Shown here: in pieces, positions 1 to 8,372 of the stretch | Numbering within the stretch: the stretch's first letter is position 1 | Layout of the letters: every line of letters begins with the position of its first letter | Source of the DNA: Dyadobacter beijingensis DSM 21582 | GTDB lineage: Bacteria; Bacteroidota; Bacteroidia; Cytophagales; Spirosomataceae | DNA: 64,000 bases | Reading direction: 5' to 3' | Assembly (NCBI RefSeq): GCF_000382205.1 | Contig: NZ_KB907788.1 | Location: 806,001 to 870,000 of the forward strand | Translations under genes and position numbers: made by a program | The notes under the pieces: generated by a model | Databases searched by the model: none | What the model saw: only the letters and a program-made list of their open reading frames with translations | Told to the model about the DNA's origin: nothing

Positions 1-232
1 TTTTCTCGTCGATCGTCGAAAGCAGTTGCAAGCCCTGGCTGTCCTCGGATACCACCATGCGCGGGTGCGGCCAGAAGGTCAGTACCACCGATTCGCCGCC
101 CGATTGCTCCGTGATTTCTTTCAGGCGGGCCAGTATTTTTTGATGTCCCAGATGTACCCCGTCGAAAGTACCGCTGGTTACGACGCCATATTCCAGTTTT
201 TCAAAGGAATCCAGGCTATGATAAATGTTCAT
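1..232 (-). CDS. ribF: Bifunctional riboflavin kinase/FAD synthetase, N-terminal part (cut by window edge)
   Basis: Only the first 77 residues are in the window. They begin [16 protein letters not shown] and contain the nucleotide-binding motif GTFDGVHLGHQ (about residues 22-32) and FWPHPR, both typical of the FAD synthetase (adenylyltransferase) half of RibF. The enzyme makes FMN and FAD in the cytoplasm. Its ATG (232-230) overlaps the TGA of truB (231-229) as ATGA, so the two are probably translationally coupled. truB-ribF adjacency is common in bacteria. The riboflavin kinase half lies outside the window. Confidence 0.93.
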   Translation of the reverse strand, partial: MNIYHSLDSFEKLEYGVVTSGTFDGVHLGHQKILARLKEITEQSGGESVVLTFWPHPRMVVSEDSQGLQLLSTIDEK

Positions 233-930
233 TCGTCAACTTCCAAATTCAAAGCTACTCGTTTCTGATGGATGAAAGCAGTGAGCTCCCAGGCATCTTT
301 CAGTTCGAAATCCCCGATCCTGGTCCGGCAGAGCTTGCTCATATAAGCCCCGCTGCCCGCCAGCACCCCGAAATCGCGAACGATACTGCGAATATAAGTA
401 CCTTTTGTGCAAATGATCCTAAAATCGATGGAAGGAAAATGGGTCGCGTCGATTTCGAACAGCCTGATCTCTACCGCCCGCTTCTTGATTTCGGCCTCGT
501 CGCCGCGCCGTGCGAGCTTGTACGCACGCACGCCGTCGATTTTGATGGCGGAATACATCGGCGGGATCTGCTCGATGGGCCCGGTAAGCTGCTGCCTTGC
601 AGTTTCGAGCACTTCGGGCGTAATGTGGTCGGTAGGGTAATCCGCATTGAAATCGGTTTCCAGGTCGATGGACGGCGTCGTTTTACCGAGCACCATTGTA
701 CCTGTGTATTCCTTTTCCTGTGCCTGGTAGGTATCGATCTGCTTGGTTTTTTTGCCGGTGCAAAGGATCAGCAGGCCGGTAGCGAGCGGGTCCAGCGTAC
801 CTGCATGGCCTATCTTTTTGAATTTGCAAGCTCTTTTCAGCTTGTTGGCCACGTCAAACGAAGTCCATGTCAATGGCTTGTCGATCAGGATGACCTCCCC
901 TTCGTCGGGTATGTTTTCTTCTTGTTTCAA
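229..930 (-). CDS. truB: tRNA pseudouridine(55) synthase TruB
   Basis: This 233-residue protein makes pseudouridine 55 in the T-loop of tRNAs. Visible motifs are the substrate-contact segment [13 protein letters not shown] (about 15-27) and the catalytic loop [12 protein letters not shown], with Asp47 as the expected nucleophile. The segment [16 protein letters not shown] and the later [11 protein letters not shown] are also typical of TruB. The length fits the short bacterial type that lacks a long C-terminal PUA domain. It overlaps ribF downstream by four bases. The upstream 309 bases hold a tandem repeat array rather than a gene. Confidence 0.95.
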   Translation of the reverse strand: MKQEENIPDEGEVILIDKPLTWTSFDVANKLKRACKFKKIGHAGTLDPLATGLLILCTGKKTKQIDTYQAQEKEYTGTMVLGKTTPSIDLETDFNADYPTDHITPEVLETARQQLTGPIEQIPPMYSAIKIDGVRAYKLARRGDEAEIKKRAVEIRLFEIDATHFPSIDFRIICTKGTYIRSIVRDFGVLAGSGAYMSKLCRTRIGDFELKDAWELTAFIHQKRVALNLEVDE

Positions 931-1239
931 ATCGGGGAAATGGTTGACCGCCGACGGCTGACGGCTGATGAGTGAGTTTGTGACCGCTGACGGCTGACTG
1001 CCGATTAGTGAGCTCTTGACCGCTGACGGCCGACCGCTGATTAGTGAGCTCTTGACCGCCGACCGCTGACTGCTGATTAGTGAGCTCTTGACCGCCGACC
1101 GCTGACTGCCGATGAGTGAGTTCTTGACCTGCGACGGCTGACGGCCGACTGCCGATTACTGTTGTACTGCGAAGGACGCGCATTGCAGGCCGAAGGCCAA
1201 AGAACCGGCGGTCGATCGTCGGCGGTCGGCCGTCAGCTT
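931..1239. other. 309-base non-coding stretch between uppP and truB
   Basis: No convincing gene is present. The stretch holds a six-unit 36-bp tandem array (944-1159), a short GC-rich spacer with GGCCGAAGGCC (1188-1198), and an inverted copy of the array core (about 1208-1237) that ends three bases before the uppP stop codon. Any promoter for truB-ribF must lie inside or beside the array. I see no clear -7 box. Confidence 0.7.
944..1159. repeat. Six tandem 36-bp repeats, GC-rich
   Basis: Units start at 944, 980, 1016, 1052, 1088 and 1124, each exactly 36 bases. Each follows the pattern ttgaccgcYgacSgcYgac, then cgctgattagtgagctc, with a few substitutions. There are no unique spacers, so this is not a CRISPR array. 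The core GACCGCTGACGGCCGAC recurs singly elsewhere in the window (6944-7035, 29781-29903, 36018-36043). Because 36 is a multiple of three, the array stays open in several frames and produces artefactual repeat ORFs. Confidence 0.9.
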
Positions 1240-2016
1240 TTAAACAACATCCAACTGATATCCCGATGCCAGCAGACCGAGCAGGATCAGGCCGAGGATA
1301 ATGCGGTAGTAACCGAAGACTTTGAAGCCGTATTTGGTCAAAAAGCTGATGAAGAACTTGATCGCCAGCATGGCCACGACGAATGCGACGGCATTGCCGA
1401 TGAGCAGCGTCTGAATGTCTTCTTTCTGGATGGTGTCGTAGGTTTTCAGGAGCTTGTAACCTCCCGCTGCGGCCATCGTTGGCACGGCGAGGAAGAACGA
1501 AAACTCGGCCGCCTGCTTTCTCGACAAGCCATTGAGCATACCGCCGATGATGGTCGAAGCCGAGCGGGAAACGCCGGGGATCATCGCGATGCATTGAAAA
1601 AAACCGATCTTCAATGCGGTCGGGAATGTGATCACCTTTTCGCGGGTATCGTTGGCAATACGGTCGATAAAAATCAGGACGAAACCGCCCAAAAGCAGCG
1701 AAATGGATACAACCCACACGTTTTCAAGCAATGCGTCGATGAAATCGTTCAGCAGGAAACCGATCACGGCTGCCGGCAGGAATGCTACAAAAAGTTTGAA
1801 ATAGAAATCGGTTGTCTGGAAAAAACGCCTCCAATACAATACGAGTACGGAAAGTATAGCCCCAAACTGGATATTGACCGTGAACATTTTGGTGAATTCC
1901 AGGTGGCTGATCCCCATGAACGAGGAGGCTATGATCATGTGCCCGGTAGAAGAGATGGGCAAAAACTCGGTAATTCCTTCAACAATCGCTAAAATGATGG
2001 CCTGCCAGATACTCAT
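1240..2016 (-). CDS. uppP: Undecaprenyl-diphosphate phosphatase (UppP/BacA)
   Basis: This 258-residue integral membrane enzyme recycles undecaprenyl pyrophosphate to the monophosphate lipid carrier for peptidoglycan synthesis, and its activity gives bacitracin tolerance. It has the family signature [14 protein letters not shown] (Glu13 and Glu17) and the second signature [10 protein letters not shown] (147-156, Arg151). About seven hydrophobic segments span the rest. It is the last gene of a minus-strand run ftsX-DUF3098-uppP. Its ATG overlaps the stop of the DUF3098 gene by four bases. A GC-rich repeat follows its TAA within a few bases. Confidence 0.96.
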   Translation of the reverse strand: MSIWQAIILAIVEGITEFLPISSTGHMIIASSFMGISHLEFTKMFTVNIQFGAILSVLVLYWRRFFQTTDFYFKLFVAFLPAAVIGFLLNDFIDALLENVWVVSISLLLGGFVLIFIDRIANDTREKVITFPTALKIGFFQCIAMIPGVSRSASTIIGGMLNGLSRKQAAEFSFFLAVPTMAAAGGYKLLKTYDTIQKEDIQTLLIGNAVAFVVAMLAIKFFISFLTKYGFKVFGYYRIILGLILLGLLASGYQLDVV

Positions 2017-2228
2017 GAATTAGCGGGTTTACGTAAGATCGCCCAAAACTCGATGATGAAGCCCGCAATGGTGATCAGGGGGCCCAATGTCAGGCCAAGG
2101 AAGCCGAAGCCGAACTCTTCGCCGTCGAATGTCATGATCAGGAAGCCTGCGAGGATTACTGCAATCCCGACCAGCATCATCACATAATTGGATGATGAAA
2201 ATGGGAGCTCATTTTTTGAAGTACTCAT
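2013..2228 (-). CDS. Small DUF3098 membrane protein
   Basis: A 71-residue protein with two predicted transmembrane segments (about 15-33 and 44-64) joined by a short acidic loop, [10 protein letters not shown]. This is the layout of the Bacteroidota family DUF3098, whose function is not known. It sits between ftsX (28 bases upstream) and uppP, and overlaps uppP by four bases (ATGA). That context points to a role at the cell envelope or divisome, but this is inference from position only. Confidence 0.85.
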   Translation of the reverse strand: MSTSKNELPFSSSNYVMMLVGIAVILAGFLIMTFDGEEFGFGFLGLTLGPLITIAGFIIEFWAILRKPANS

Positions 2229-2256
2229 AACGTTTATTTATCGGTTACTGTTGAGA

Positions 2257-3135
2257 TCAATATAAATCGTCGAGCGCCATGCGCAGGTAACGCGCCAGCG
2301 ACTGGTAAGTGCTCGCCACGCCGATGGCTACGCCCAGGCCCAGCACGGAAACAATGAGGATCACGATTTTGTCGTACTCCTGCAAAAGCGCGAGGCCTTC
2401 CACATTGCGCACCGCCAGCTGTTGCAATCCAATGAGCAGGAGCGCCGCTACAACGCCGCCTACCAATCCCTGAATGGCACCGCGCAGTACGTAGGGTTTC
2501 TGGATAAAGCCATTCGTGGCGCCCACTAGCTGCATACTGCGGATCAGGAAGCGCTGGGAATAAATGGCTAGTTTAATGGTATTGTTAACCAGCAATACGA
2601 TGATAATCAGCATAATGAGCGCGAAACTCGCGAGCACGATGTAAATTTTCGTCACGTTGCGGTTGATATTGTCGGCGAGGTCTTCCTGGTACACCACCTC
2701 GTAAACGCCCTTCACCTGGTCCAGCTCCTTTTTGATTTGCGCCAGCTTCGCTTCCTCGAAATAATCTTCCTGGATTTTCACGCGGTAACTGTCGCGCAGG
2801 GGATTTTCGCCGAGAAACGTGGCGAAATCTTCCTTGGTGCCTTCGATGAATTCTTTGGCAGCTTCTTCCTTGGAAACAAACGTAATCGCTTTTGTTTCGG
2901 CAGATCTCAATACAAAAGGCTTGGCCTGGATAATGTTCAGTATCGAGTCCTGTCCCGCCTTGGAAACTTCCTTGTTGACGAACACCCTTACTTCGATGTT
3001 CTGACGGATAATGGATACCAGTTTTTTGGATTGGATTACCAGGAGCCCGCAAAAACCGATCAGGAATAATGCAGCCGTCAGGCTCATCACGATCATCGCG
3101 TTGGGATAACTCCCGATCTTCTTTTTTTTCGGCAT
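2257..3135 (-). CDS. ftsX: Cell division protein FtsX (permease-like)
   Basis: A 292-residue FtsX. A short cytoplasmic N-terminus is followed by TM1 (about 15-36), a large extracytoplasmic domain (about 40-160), then three TM segments (about 165-190, 218-240, 258-280). This is the four-TM layout of FtsX. FtsX works with the ATPase FtsE to control cell-wall hydrolases at the division site. ftsE is not in this window, which is usual in Bacteroidota where the two are often unlinked. It is the first gene of the ftsX-DUF3098-uppP run. A -7 box TATTTTTG lies about 54 bases upstream. Confidence 0.93.
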   Translation of the reverse strand: MPKKKKIGSYPNAMIVMSLTAALFLIGFCGLLVIQSKKLVSIIRQNIEVRVFVNKEVSKAGQDSILNIIQAKPFVLRSAETKAITFVSKEEAAKEFIEGTKEDFATFLGENPLRDSYRVKIQEDYFEEAKLAQIKKELDQVKGVYEVVYQEDLADNINRNVTKIYIVLASFALIMLIIIVLLVNNTIKLAIYSQRFLIRSMQLVGATNGFIQKPYVLRGAIQGLVGGVVAALLLIGLQQLAVRNVEGLALLQEYDKIVILIVSVLGLGVAIGVASTYQSLARYLRMALDDLY

Positions 3136-3188
3136 AACAGCGTAGGATTTCGCTCGTCGTGGGTTCGTTTACTGGAATACGACTCGGG

Positions 3189-3196
3189 CAAAAATA
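3189..3196 (-). promoter_or_regulatory. Probable -7 promoter box for ftsX
   Basis: On the minus strand this reads TATTTTTG, an exact match to the Bacteroidota -7 consensus TAnnTTTG, 54 bases before the ftsX ATG. No convincing -33 TTTG is seen at the usual spacing, so the call rests on the -7 box and on position. Confidence 0.4.
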
Positions 3197-3263
3197 AGGA
3201 TTAAAATTTCAAAACAGCCCTTCGAAGGACAATCCTTAACTATTTTTAACGATAATGGCGGTC

Positions 3264-3857
3264 TTAGTTGCGTCTTCCCATTTCGTCGCGGATCTTGGCG
3301 GCCTTCTCGTAATCTTCTTTCGAAAGGGCATCGTCGAGCATACGCTGCAATTCGTCGTAGCTAAGGTCGCGCAGCGAATCTTTCGAGCCACTTGGCTTGA
3401 TCGTTTCACGGACCGTTTCTTCGTCGTCCTCTTCCTCTTCGGTCATGGAGCTGGAAACGATGCCGGCTTCCGACAAAATGGTTTCGTAAGTATATATAGG
3501 AATGTCGAACCGCAGGCCGATCGCGATCGCGTCCGAAGGGCGGGCGTCGATCTCCACTTCGCGGAGGTTGTCGGTGCAAACGATTTTGGCGTAGAAAATG
3601 CCTTCTTTGAGGTCGGAAATAACGATTTCCTTCAATGTATAATTCATGCCGTCGGCGAACGACTTGAACAGGTCGTGCGTCATCGGGCGGTTGGGTACTA
3701 TGTTTTCAATCTGGACGGCAATGGCCTGGGCTTCGAATACGCCGATGATAATGGGCAGCCTCCGGTTGCCGAGTTCTTCTCCAAGTACCAATGCAAACGA
3801 ACCGGCTTGGGATTGGCTTGGTGAGAGCCCCAGAATTTCTAACTTGATTTTTTTCAC
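3264..3857 (-). CDS. Bifunctional nuclease (BFN) domain protein with C-terminal UVR motif
   Basis: A 197-residue protein. Residues about 1-130 form a bifunctional nuclease domain (DUF151), seen in LPIIIGVFEAQAIAV and in ARPSDAIAIGLRF. After an acidic linker (EEEEDDEE, about 140-148), the C-terminus (about 160-195) has a UvrB/UvrC-type helical hairpin ending DYEKAAKIRDEM. BFN proteins from plants and bacteria have been reported to cleave nucleic acids, but the role of bacterial homologues is unclear. The UVR motif suggests a protein partner. It stands alone, with long intergenic stretches on both sides. Confidence 0.88.
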   Translation of the reverse strand: MKKIKLEILGLSPSQSQAGSFALVLGEELGNRRLPIIIGVFEAQAIAVQIENIVPNRPMTHDLFKSFADGMNYTLKEIVISDLKEGIFYAKIVCTDNLREVEIDARPSDAIAIGLRFDIPIYTYETILSEAGIVSSSMTEEEEDDEETVRETIKPSGSKDSLRDLSYDELQRMLDDALSKEDYEKAAKIRDEMGRRN

Positions 3858-4200
3858 GTTTAAATTAAATGCGCAAATGGTTAACAGTCGTGGTGAATAT
3901 CTCGCCGGCTATCAGATGCCGGTTGTCTTTAAATTTAAATGCTAACCTGCCGGTTGAAGTCGTGTTGATTTTCAACGCATTAACAAGTAAATTTTGCAAA
4001 GTGTTCCTGTTCAAAAAACGCCATCGGCGGAATGAAAGGTGCAAAAATAAATAACCCTTGCTGCATAAAAAAATGCGGCAAGGGTTAAGATGGGCCGGGC
4101 TTTGCCGGAGCGAAATTTAAAAAAAGTTAACCAACTGATTTTTAGCCCTTTTTTTAAATGCCTTTTAATCAATTAATTTGAAAAAGCAGGCCTGGTAATC
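3858..4200. other. 343-base intergenic region between etfA and the BFN gene
   Basis: No gene is seen. The region is AT-rich. It holds a 12-bp palindrome TTTAAATTTAAA (3928-3939), a weak hairpin CCGGC/GCCGG (3905-3922), the terminator-like hairpin at 4052-4087, and poly-T/poly-A tracts. The BFN gene promoter must lie here, but no exact TAnnTTTG box was found. Confidence 0.6.
4052..4087 (-). terminator. Hairpin terminator after etfB-etfA
   Basis: The arms TAACCCTTGCTGCAT (4052-4066) and ATGCGGCAAGGGTTA (4073-4087) pair over 15 positions with a single G.U and a six-base A loop. On the minus strand the stem is followed by a T-rich tract (TTTATTTTTG). It lies 114 bases beyond the etfA stop. Confidence 0.75.
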
Positions 4201-5175
4201 CTATTTGAGGCTTTTAGCGGCTTCCGTCAGTTTGGGCAATATTTCGAAAACATCCCCGACAATACCATAATCGGCCGCTTTGAAAAACGGTGCTTCGGGA
4301 TCCTTGTTGATCACCACAATGCATTTCGAGCCGTTCACGCCCGCCAGGTGCTGGATCGCGCCGGAAATGCCGCAGGCAATGTAGAGGTTAGGCGCTACTT
4401 TGATGCCCGTTTGCCCGATATGCTCGTGGTGCGGACGCCAGTCGAGATCGGAAACGGGCTTGGAGCAGCCGGTCGCCGCGCCCAATGCCTTCGCCAGGTC
4501 GAGCAATGGCTGCCAATGCTCCGGTCCTTTCATGCCGCGCCCGCCGGAGACGATGATCTCCGCTTCCGTCAGCGACAATTCCGAATCGGCTTTTTCCACG
4601 CTTACGACACTGGCTGTGAAGTCGCTGTCGCGCAGTGCGGGAGCGAATGCTTCCACGGCCGCACTACCGCCGCCGAGGCCATTCTCGTCCACTTCGATGG
4701 CGTTTTTGCGGACGACGAGTACTTTAATATCCGATTTGATCTCCGTCGTCGCGAATGCTTTTCCCGTAAAAATGGCGCGGGTCACTTTGAAACCGCCGTC
4801 GGTTTCGGGCAATGCGGTGACGCCGGAGACGACGCCCGCTTTCAGTTTTGCCGCCGCACGTGCCGCCATCGCGTCGCCGAGGCCGGATTTGGAAAGAATG
4901 ATAATCTGGCTGCCTTCCTGCTGGGCTGCCTGCACAAGCGCGTCCGCGTACGCGAGGCTGTTTTCGTGCTCCAATTTTGCATCGGAGGCGTGGAGTACTT
5001 TGGTAGCACCGTACAATCCCGCTTTTTCGAGTTCGCCGGCATCGGCTTTTCCGAGCGCCAGCACTACCGCCTGGCCGCCGGTTTTTTCCGCCGTTTTCGC
5101 GCCATAGGCCACGGCTTCCAATGATGTTTTCTTGATCGAACCGTTATCGAGTTCTACATATATAAGGACTGACAT
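4201..5175 (-). CDS. etfA: Electron transfer flavoprotein subunit alpha (EtfA/FixB)
   Basis: EtfA binds FAD and, with EtfB, passes electrons from acyl-CoA and similar dehydrogenases to the quinone pool. The protein is 324 residues from the ATG at 5175 ([12 protein letters not shown]). An ATG 12 bases further upstream is possible but adds the unusual MQMI. The C-terminal FAD domain is clear: SGGRGMKG, then [15 protein letters not shown], and [15 protein letters not shown] near the end. It lies 35 bases downstream of etfB in the same direction, the usual EtfB-EtfA order. Confidence 0.95.
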   Translation of the reverse strand: MSVLIYVELDNGSIKKTSLEAVAYGAKTAEKTGGQAVVLALGKADAGELEKAGLYGATKVLHASDAKLEHENSLAYADALVQAAQQEGSQIIILSKSGLGDAMAARAAAKLKAGVVSGVTALPETDGGFKVTRAIFTGKAFATTEIKSDIKVLVVRKNAIEVDENGLGGGSAAVEAFAPALRDSDFTASVVSVEKADSELSLTEAEIIVSGGRGMKGPEHWQPLLDLAKALGAATGCSKPVSDLDWRPHHEHIGQTGIKVAPNLYIACGISGAIQHLAGVNGSKCIVVINKDPEAPFFKAADYGIVGDVFEILPKLTEAAKSLK

Positions 5176-5210
5176 GATCATTTGCATTTAAATGTGAAGA
5201 ATAGGGGGCA

Positions 5211-5948
5211 TTACAGCACTTTTGCCTCCGTTTGCAGCAGCCTGATCAGCGTCTCGGCCTCGCTGGCCGGGATCATCTTGCATGCGCCCTTCGGTGCAGG
5301 CAGCTTGTAGGTTTGCGGCACCGTCATATCGTCCACCGCAACCGGTTCCACGACGTTCAGCGGCTTGGTACGGGCCGTCATAATGCCCCGCATATTCGGG
5401 ATTTTCCATTCGGCGATAGGCTCCTGGCACCCCAGCACGAGCGGAAGCGGTGCTTTGAGCACTTCCTTGCCGCCGTCGATCTCGCGGGTAATGGTGGCAT
5501 TGCCGCCGTCGAGGTCGAGCTTCATCACGGGCGAGTAGGAGGGAATACCCAGCATTTCACCCACGAGCCCATGCACCACACCGCTGTTGTAGTCGATCGA
5601 TTCGCGGCCCATCAGGATGAGGTCGTAGCCGTTCTGGCGGGCAATGTGCGCGATTTGGGCAGCCACGAAATACGAATCCTGCGGATCGGCATTCACACGG
5701 ATGGCGTCGTCGGCGCCGATGGCCAGGGCCTTGCGGATCTGCGGTTCAGCGTCGGCCTCGCCTACGTGCAGCACGGTAAGGCTGCCGCCAAGCTGTTCCT
5801 TCAATTCCACACCACGGGCGAGCGCGTAGTCATCGTATGGTCCGATGATGAATTGCACGCCGTTTTTGTTCAGTTTGGTGTCGTTGTCGGTGAAGCTTAT
5901 TTTCGCTGTTGTATCGGGGACATTGGTTATACAAACGAGTATTTTCAT
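5211..5948 (-). CDS. etfB: Electron transfer flavoprotein subunit beta (EtfB/FixA)
   Basis: A 245-residue EtfB, partner of the EtfA gene 35 bases downstream. It begins MKILVCITNVPDTTAKI and has the AMP/adenine nucleotide-binding fold with VLHVGEADAEPQIRKALAIGAD and the segment LILMGRESIDYNSGVVHGLVGE. The signature-like REIDGGKE and the IMTAR stretch near the C-terminus are typical. It is transcribed from a divergent promoter region shared with the TPR gene at 6043. Confidence 0.95.
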   Translation of the reverse strand: MKILVCITNVPDTTAKISFTDNDTKLNKNGVQFIIGPYDDYALARGVELKEQLGGSLTVLHVGEADAEPQIRKALAIGADDAIRVNADPQDSYFVAAQIAHIARQNGYDLILMGRESIDYNSGVVHGLVGEMLGIPSYSPVMKLDLDGGNATITREIDGGKEVLKAPLPLVLGCQEPIAEWKIPNMRGIMTARTKPLNVVEPVAVDDMTVPQTYKLPAPKGACKMIPASEAETLIRLLQTEAKVL

Positions 5949-5984
5949 GATGGTATGGTTACTTTTCTTTACGTTTGATGAGAA

Positions 5985-6006
5985 TATCTTTGCCCGGGCA
6001 AATTAA
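5985..6006. promoter_or_regulatory. Back-to-back -7 boxes fused in a 14-bp palindrome
   Basis: TATCTTTG (5985-5992, plus strand, exact TAnnTTTG) faces the TPR gene. TTAATTTG (6006-5999, minus strand, near consensus) faces etfB. The two TTTG ends meet in a perfect palindrome TTTGCCCGGGCAAA (5989-6002). Starts lie 51 bases (TPR) and 51 bases (etfB) away. The two promoters would occlude each other. Confidence 0.5.
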
Positions 6007-6042
6007 GGGAAAAGTAAACAGTATGCAAGCATAATAATATCG

Positions 6043-6369
6043 ATGAATAACTCCCTACTCGCCAATTTGGTCGCTTTTTACGAAGAAGATCCTGCCGATC
6101 CGTTCAATGCGTACGCACTGGCGATCGAGTACAGCAAGTCCGATTTGCGGCAGGCAGCGCATTTTTTTGACGAACTTTTGGAAAAACATCCTGATTATTT
6201 GGCCACTTATTACCATGCTGGCGCATTTTTTGCTGCATTGGAAAAAGTAGAAAAGGCCGACGACGTTTACCGGAAGGGTTTGGAGCTGGCGCTTGCGCAA
6301 AAGAATGCCAAAACGCACCGCGAACTGCTGTCGGCTTATAACAATTTCCTGGATGAATGGGAAGATTGA
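6043..6369 (+). CDS. Small TPR-like protein
   Basis: A 108-residue protein made of about three TPR-like helical hairpins. Visible pieces are DPFNAYALAIEYSKSD (first), HPDYLATYYHAGAFFAALEK (second, near-canonical TPR spacing) and the third starting KADDVYRKGLELA. There is no signal peptide, so it is probably cytoplasmic. It is divergent from the etf operon and single. TPRs mediate protein-protein contact; the partner is unknown. Confidence 0.8.
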   Translation: MNNSLLANLVAFYEEDPADPFNAYALAIEYSKSDLRQAAHFFDELLEKHPDYLATYYHAGAFFAALEKVEKADDVYRKGLELALAQKNAKTHRELLSAYNNFLDEWED

Positions 6370-6574
6370 CCGAAAAATAGGTATTTAGGGTAAAATAGGC
6401 TATCTTTCCTGAAAATTCCTGCACTACTTCGATCATCTTCCCTGCACCATCTTCCCTGCTCGTCAAGATTGATTTTGTAAAAGAATTTCGGTTCGATCTG
6501 GTTAGGTCGGATCTGTCACGATGCGTTCTGCTGATCTGACCAGGTCCGATCGGGAAAATTAGTTAACTCATATT
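6370..6574. repeat. Intergenic region with two pairs of direct repeats
   Basis: CATCTTCCCTGC occurs twice (6434-6445 and 6448-6459). A 19-base motif GATCTGGTTAGGTCGGATC (6495-6513) recurs 38 bases later as GATCTGACCAGGTCCGATC (6533-6551) with 15 of 19 matches. Both lie upstream of the small gene at 6575 and could be regulator sites or decayed repeats. Confidence 0.6.
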
Positions 6575-6931
6575 ATGGAAAAGGAAGCATTCATCCCGCT
6601 GGTGGTAAAGTGGGCACAATCGCACGGGTTTAAAGAAATCCAGGCAAACATGGAGGGGTACGAAACGCCCAAGTCCTATGAACGGGCGGCCGACAACACA
6701 CGGTTTACACCCGATGTAACCGGCGTAAGCATGTTTAACCGCCATTATCTGGAAGTCTGTGTAAAAACGGATGAAATGCGTGGTTATATTTCCAAATGGA
6801 AACTACTTAGCGAACTCGCCAACATGAAGGGCGCGAAGTTGTACCTGATGGCCCCGCGCGGGCACGTGCGGTTTGCACGCGAGGCGGTGGATCAGTATAA
6901 CATCCCTGCCGAGGTAGTTAAAATCGATTAA
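6575..6931 (+). CDS. Uncharacterised 118-residue protein, possible PD-(D/E)XK-like fold
   Basis: I do not recognise a named family. The protein has an N-terminal helix (PLVVKWAQSHGFKEI), then TPDVTGVS (Asp47) and a strand HYLEVCVKTD (Glu60, Lys64), a helix (ISKWKLLSELANMKG) and a strand KLYLMAPRG. The order helix-PD-strand with Glu and Lys-helix-strand resembles the PD-(D/E)XK nuclease fold, but E-V-C-V-K is not the canonical E-X-K. If the fold is right, the active site is altered. It has no signal peptide. The gene is isolated and converges with the oxidoreductase at 7039. Confidence 0.6.
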   Translation: MEKEAFIPLVVKWAQSHGFKEIQANMEGYETPKSYERAADNTRFTPDVTGVSMFNRHYLEVCVKTDEMRGYISKWKLLSELANMKGAKLYLMAPRGHVRFAREAVDQYNIPAEVVKID

Positions 6932-6943
6932 TTGTCGTTCATT

Positions 6944-7035
6944 GTCAGGAGCGGTCAGGTATTATCCAGGGTAGTCAGCAGGATTTGTTTTAATCACAAT
7001 AACTGACGACTTCTGGTAACACCTGACCGCTTGAC
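6944..7035. repeat. Inverted GC-rich repeat between convergent genes
   Basis: GTCAGGAGCGGTCAGGT (6944-6960) pairs imperfectly with ACCTGACCGCTTGAC (7021-7035) across a 60-base loop. The loop contains weaker pairing (TGACGACTT). It lies three bases from the stop codon of the oxidoreductase gene (7039) and is related in sequence to the GACCGCTGACGG repeat seen elsewhere. It may act as a bidirectional terminator. Confidence 0.55.
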
Positions 7036-7038
7036 GTT

Positions 7039-8343
7039 TTACACCTGCGGGTATTTCCATTCCCCGTGGTAGCTGCGGCTGAGGAGTTTGTTGGCTTCGT
7101 CGTCGCCGGGAATGGTTTCTTTCTCGCCGTCCCACACGATGCTGCGTCCCAGTTTGTAGGAAAGCATCCCCAAAAGCGCCACATTCGTGGATCGTTGCCC
7201 CACTTCAATTTCGCAGATCGGCGGCTTATTGCTCTTGATCGATTCGAGGAAATTGGCCCAGAGCTGCTGGATGTTCTGGTCGTCCGGCTTATTAAGCTGC
7301 GCGTCCTGATGCACGACCGGCTTGTTCGGGTTAGTCGGATAGAACGTCCAGCCGTCGAGCCATCCCATATGGAAGGTGCCTTCCGTACCGTAGAAGTAAA
7401 CGCCCACGGCCTGGTTCGGATGGGTTTTCTCGGCATTGTTCGCCGCGAAGTTCCGGTGCTCCCATTCCAATGTAAAACCGTCGAAATCGTACACGGCTAC
7501 CTGGTGGTCGGGAGCGTCGGTGTTGTCCTGGCGAATGGCGCGGCCGCCGGTGGAGTAGATCTTTTTCGGGTATTTCTGCTCCGACCACCACAATACCTGG
7601 TCGAGCCAGTGAATGCCCCAGTCGCCGAGCGTACCGTTGGCGAAATTGAGATAATTCCGGAATCCTTTCGGGTGGATCGTCTTATTATAAGGTACGAGCG
7701 GGGCCGGGCCGCAGTAAAAATCCCAGTCCAGGCCTTGGGGCGGTTCCGATTCCGGTGTCTTTTGACCCGCTCCGCCACCGTAATGTACAAATGCACGCGC
7801 CATACCAATCTTGCCCGCTTTGCCGGATTTCAAAAATTCCATCCCCGACACATTATGCGGGGATACGCGGCGGTGCGTGCCTACCTGCACGATGCGCCCA
7901 TGCTTGCGCGTGGCATTCACCATCGCGCGGCCTTCCTTAATGGTATGAGAAATCGGCTTCTCGACATACACATGCGCGCCGGATTCGATGGCGGCAATGC
8001 AGCACAACGCATGCCAGTGATCGGGCGTCGCCACGATCACGATCTCCGGCTTCTCTTTCGCGAGCATTTCGCGGAAGTCGCTGTACAGCTTCGGCTTGTC
8101 GGGCGTGAGTTTGGCAAAAACTTCGGCACAGGTTTTCAGCTGGTTCTGGTCAACGTCGCACAATGCCACCAGCTTGGACTCACCCGCCTGCACGGCGCAG
8201 CGAAGGATATTAGTACCCCACCAGCCCGCGCCGATCAGCGCCGTCCGGTATGGCGACGCGCGCTTCAACGCCGTAAGAAGCGGGAGCGAGGAGAATGCGG
8301 CCCCGGCCAGCGCCGACTTTTCAATGAATGTTCTGCGATCCAT
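7039..8343 (-). CDS. Tat-exported Gfo/Idh/MocA-family oxidoreductase
   Basis: A 434-residue NAD(P)-dependent sugar oxidoreductase of the Gfo/Idh/MocA family. The N-terminus has a Tat-type leader (MDRRTFIEKSALAGAAF). A Rossmann fold follows (ALIGAGWWGTNILR, about 35-48) and then VYVEKPISHT, the family's conserved EKP motif, at about 130. The C-terminal half is the substrate domain, with GDWGIHWLDQVLWW. Members act on sugars or cyclitols in the periplasm. It lies 29 bases downstream of the acetyl-xylan-esterase-like gene, so the two may share a transcript and a glycan-degrading role. Substrate is not predictable from sequence. Confidence 0.9.
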   Translation of the reverse strand: MDRRTFIEKSALAGAAFSSLPLLTALKRASPYRTALIGAGWWGTNILRCAVQAGESKLVALCDVDQNQLKTCAEVFAKLTPDKPKLYSDFREMLAKEKPEIVIVATPDHWHALCCIAAIESGAHVYVEKPISHTIKEGRAMVNATRKHGRIVQVGTHRRVSPHNVSGMEFLKSGKAGKIGMARAFVHYGGGAGQKTPESEPPQGLDWDFYCGPAPLVPYNKTIHPKGFRNYLNFANGTLGDWGIHWLDQVLWWSEQKYPKKIYSTGGRAIRQDNTDAPDHQVAVYDFDGFTLEWEHRNFAANNAEKTHPNQAVGVYFYGTEGTFHMGWLDGWTFYPTNPNKPVVHQDAQLNKPDDQNIQQLWANFLESIKSNKPPICEIEVGQRSTNVALLGMLSYKLGRSIVWDGEKETIPGDDEANKLLSRSYHGEWKYPQV

Positions 8344-8372
8344 AAATGTATGTTCCGGTTTGCTTTGAAATA

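Noticed and set aside
268..975. Long plus-strand frame opposite truB
   Set aside because: It is the antisense shadow of truB. The minus-strand frame has all TruB motifs, the plus frame has no domain.
944..1159. CRISPR array
   Set aside because: Units follow each other without unique spacers, and there are no cas genes.
854..1717. Open frame of 287 codons on the minus strand over the uppP/truB gap
   Set aside because: It reads through the 36-bp array and a shifted frame of uppP. The repetitive SAVGGQELT pattern is an artefact of the array period being a multiple of three.
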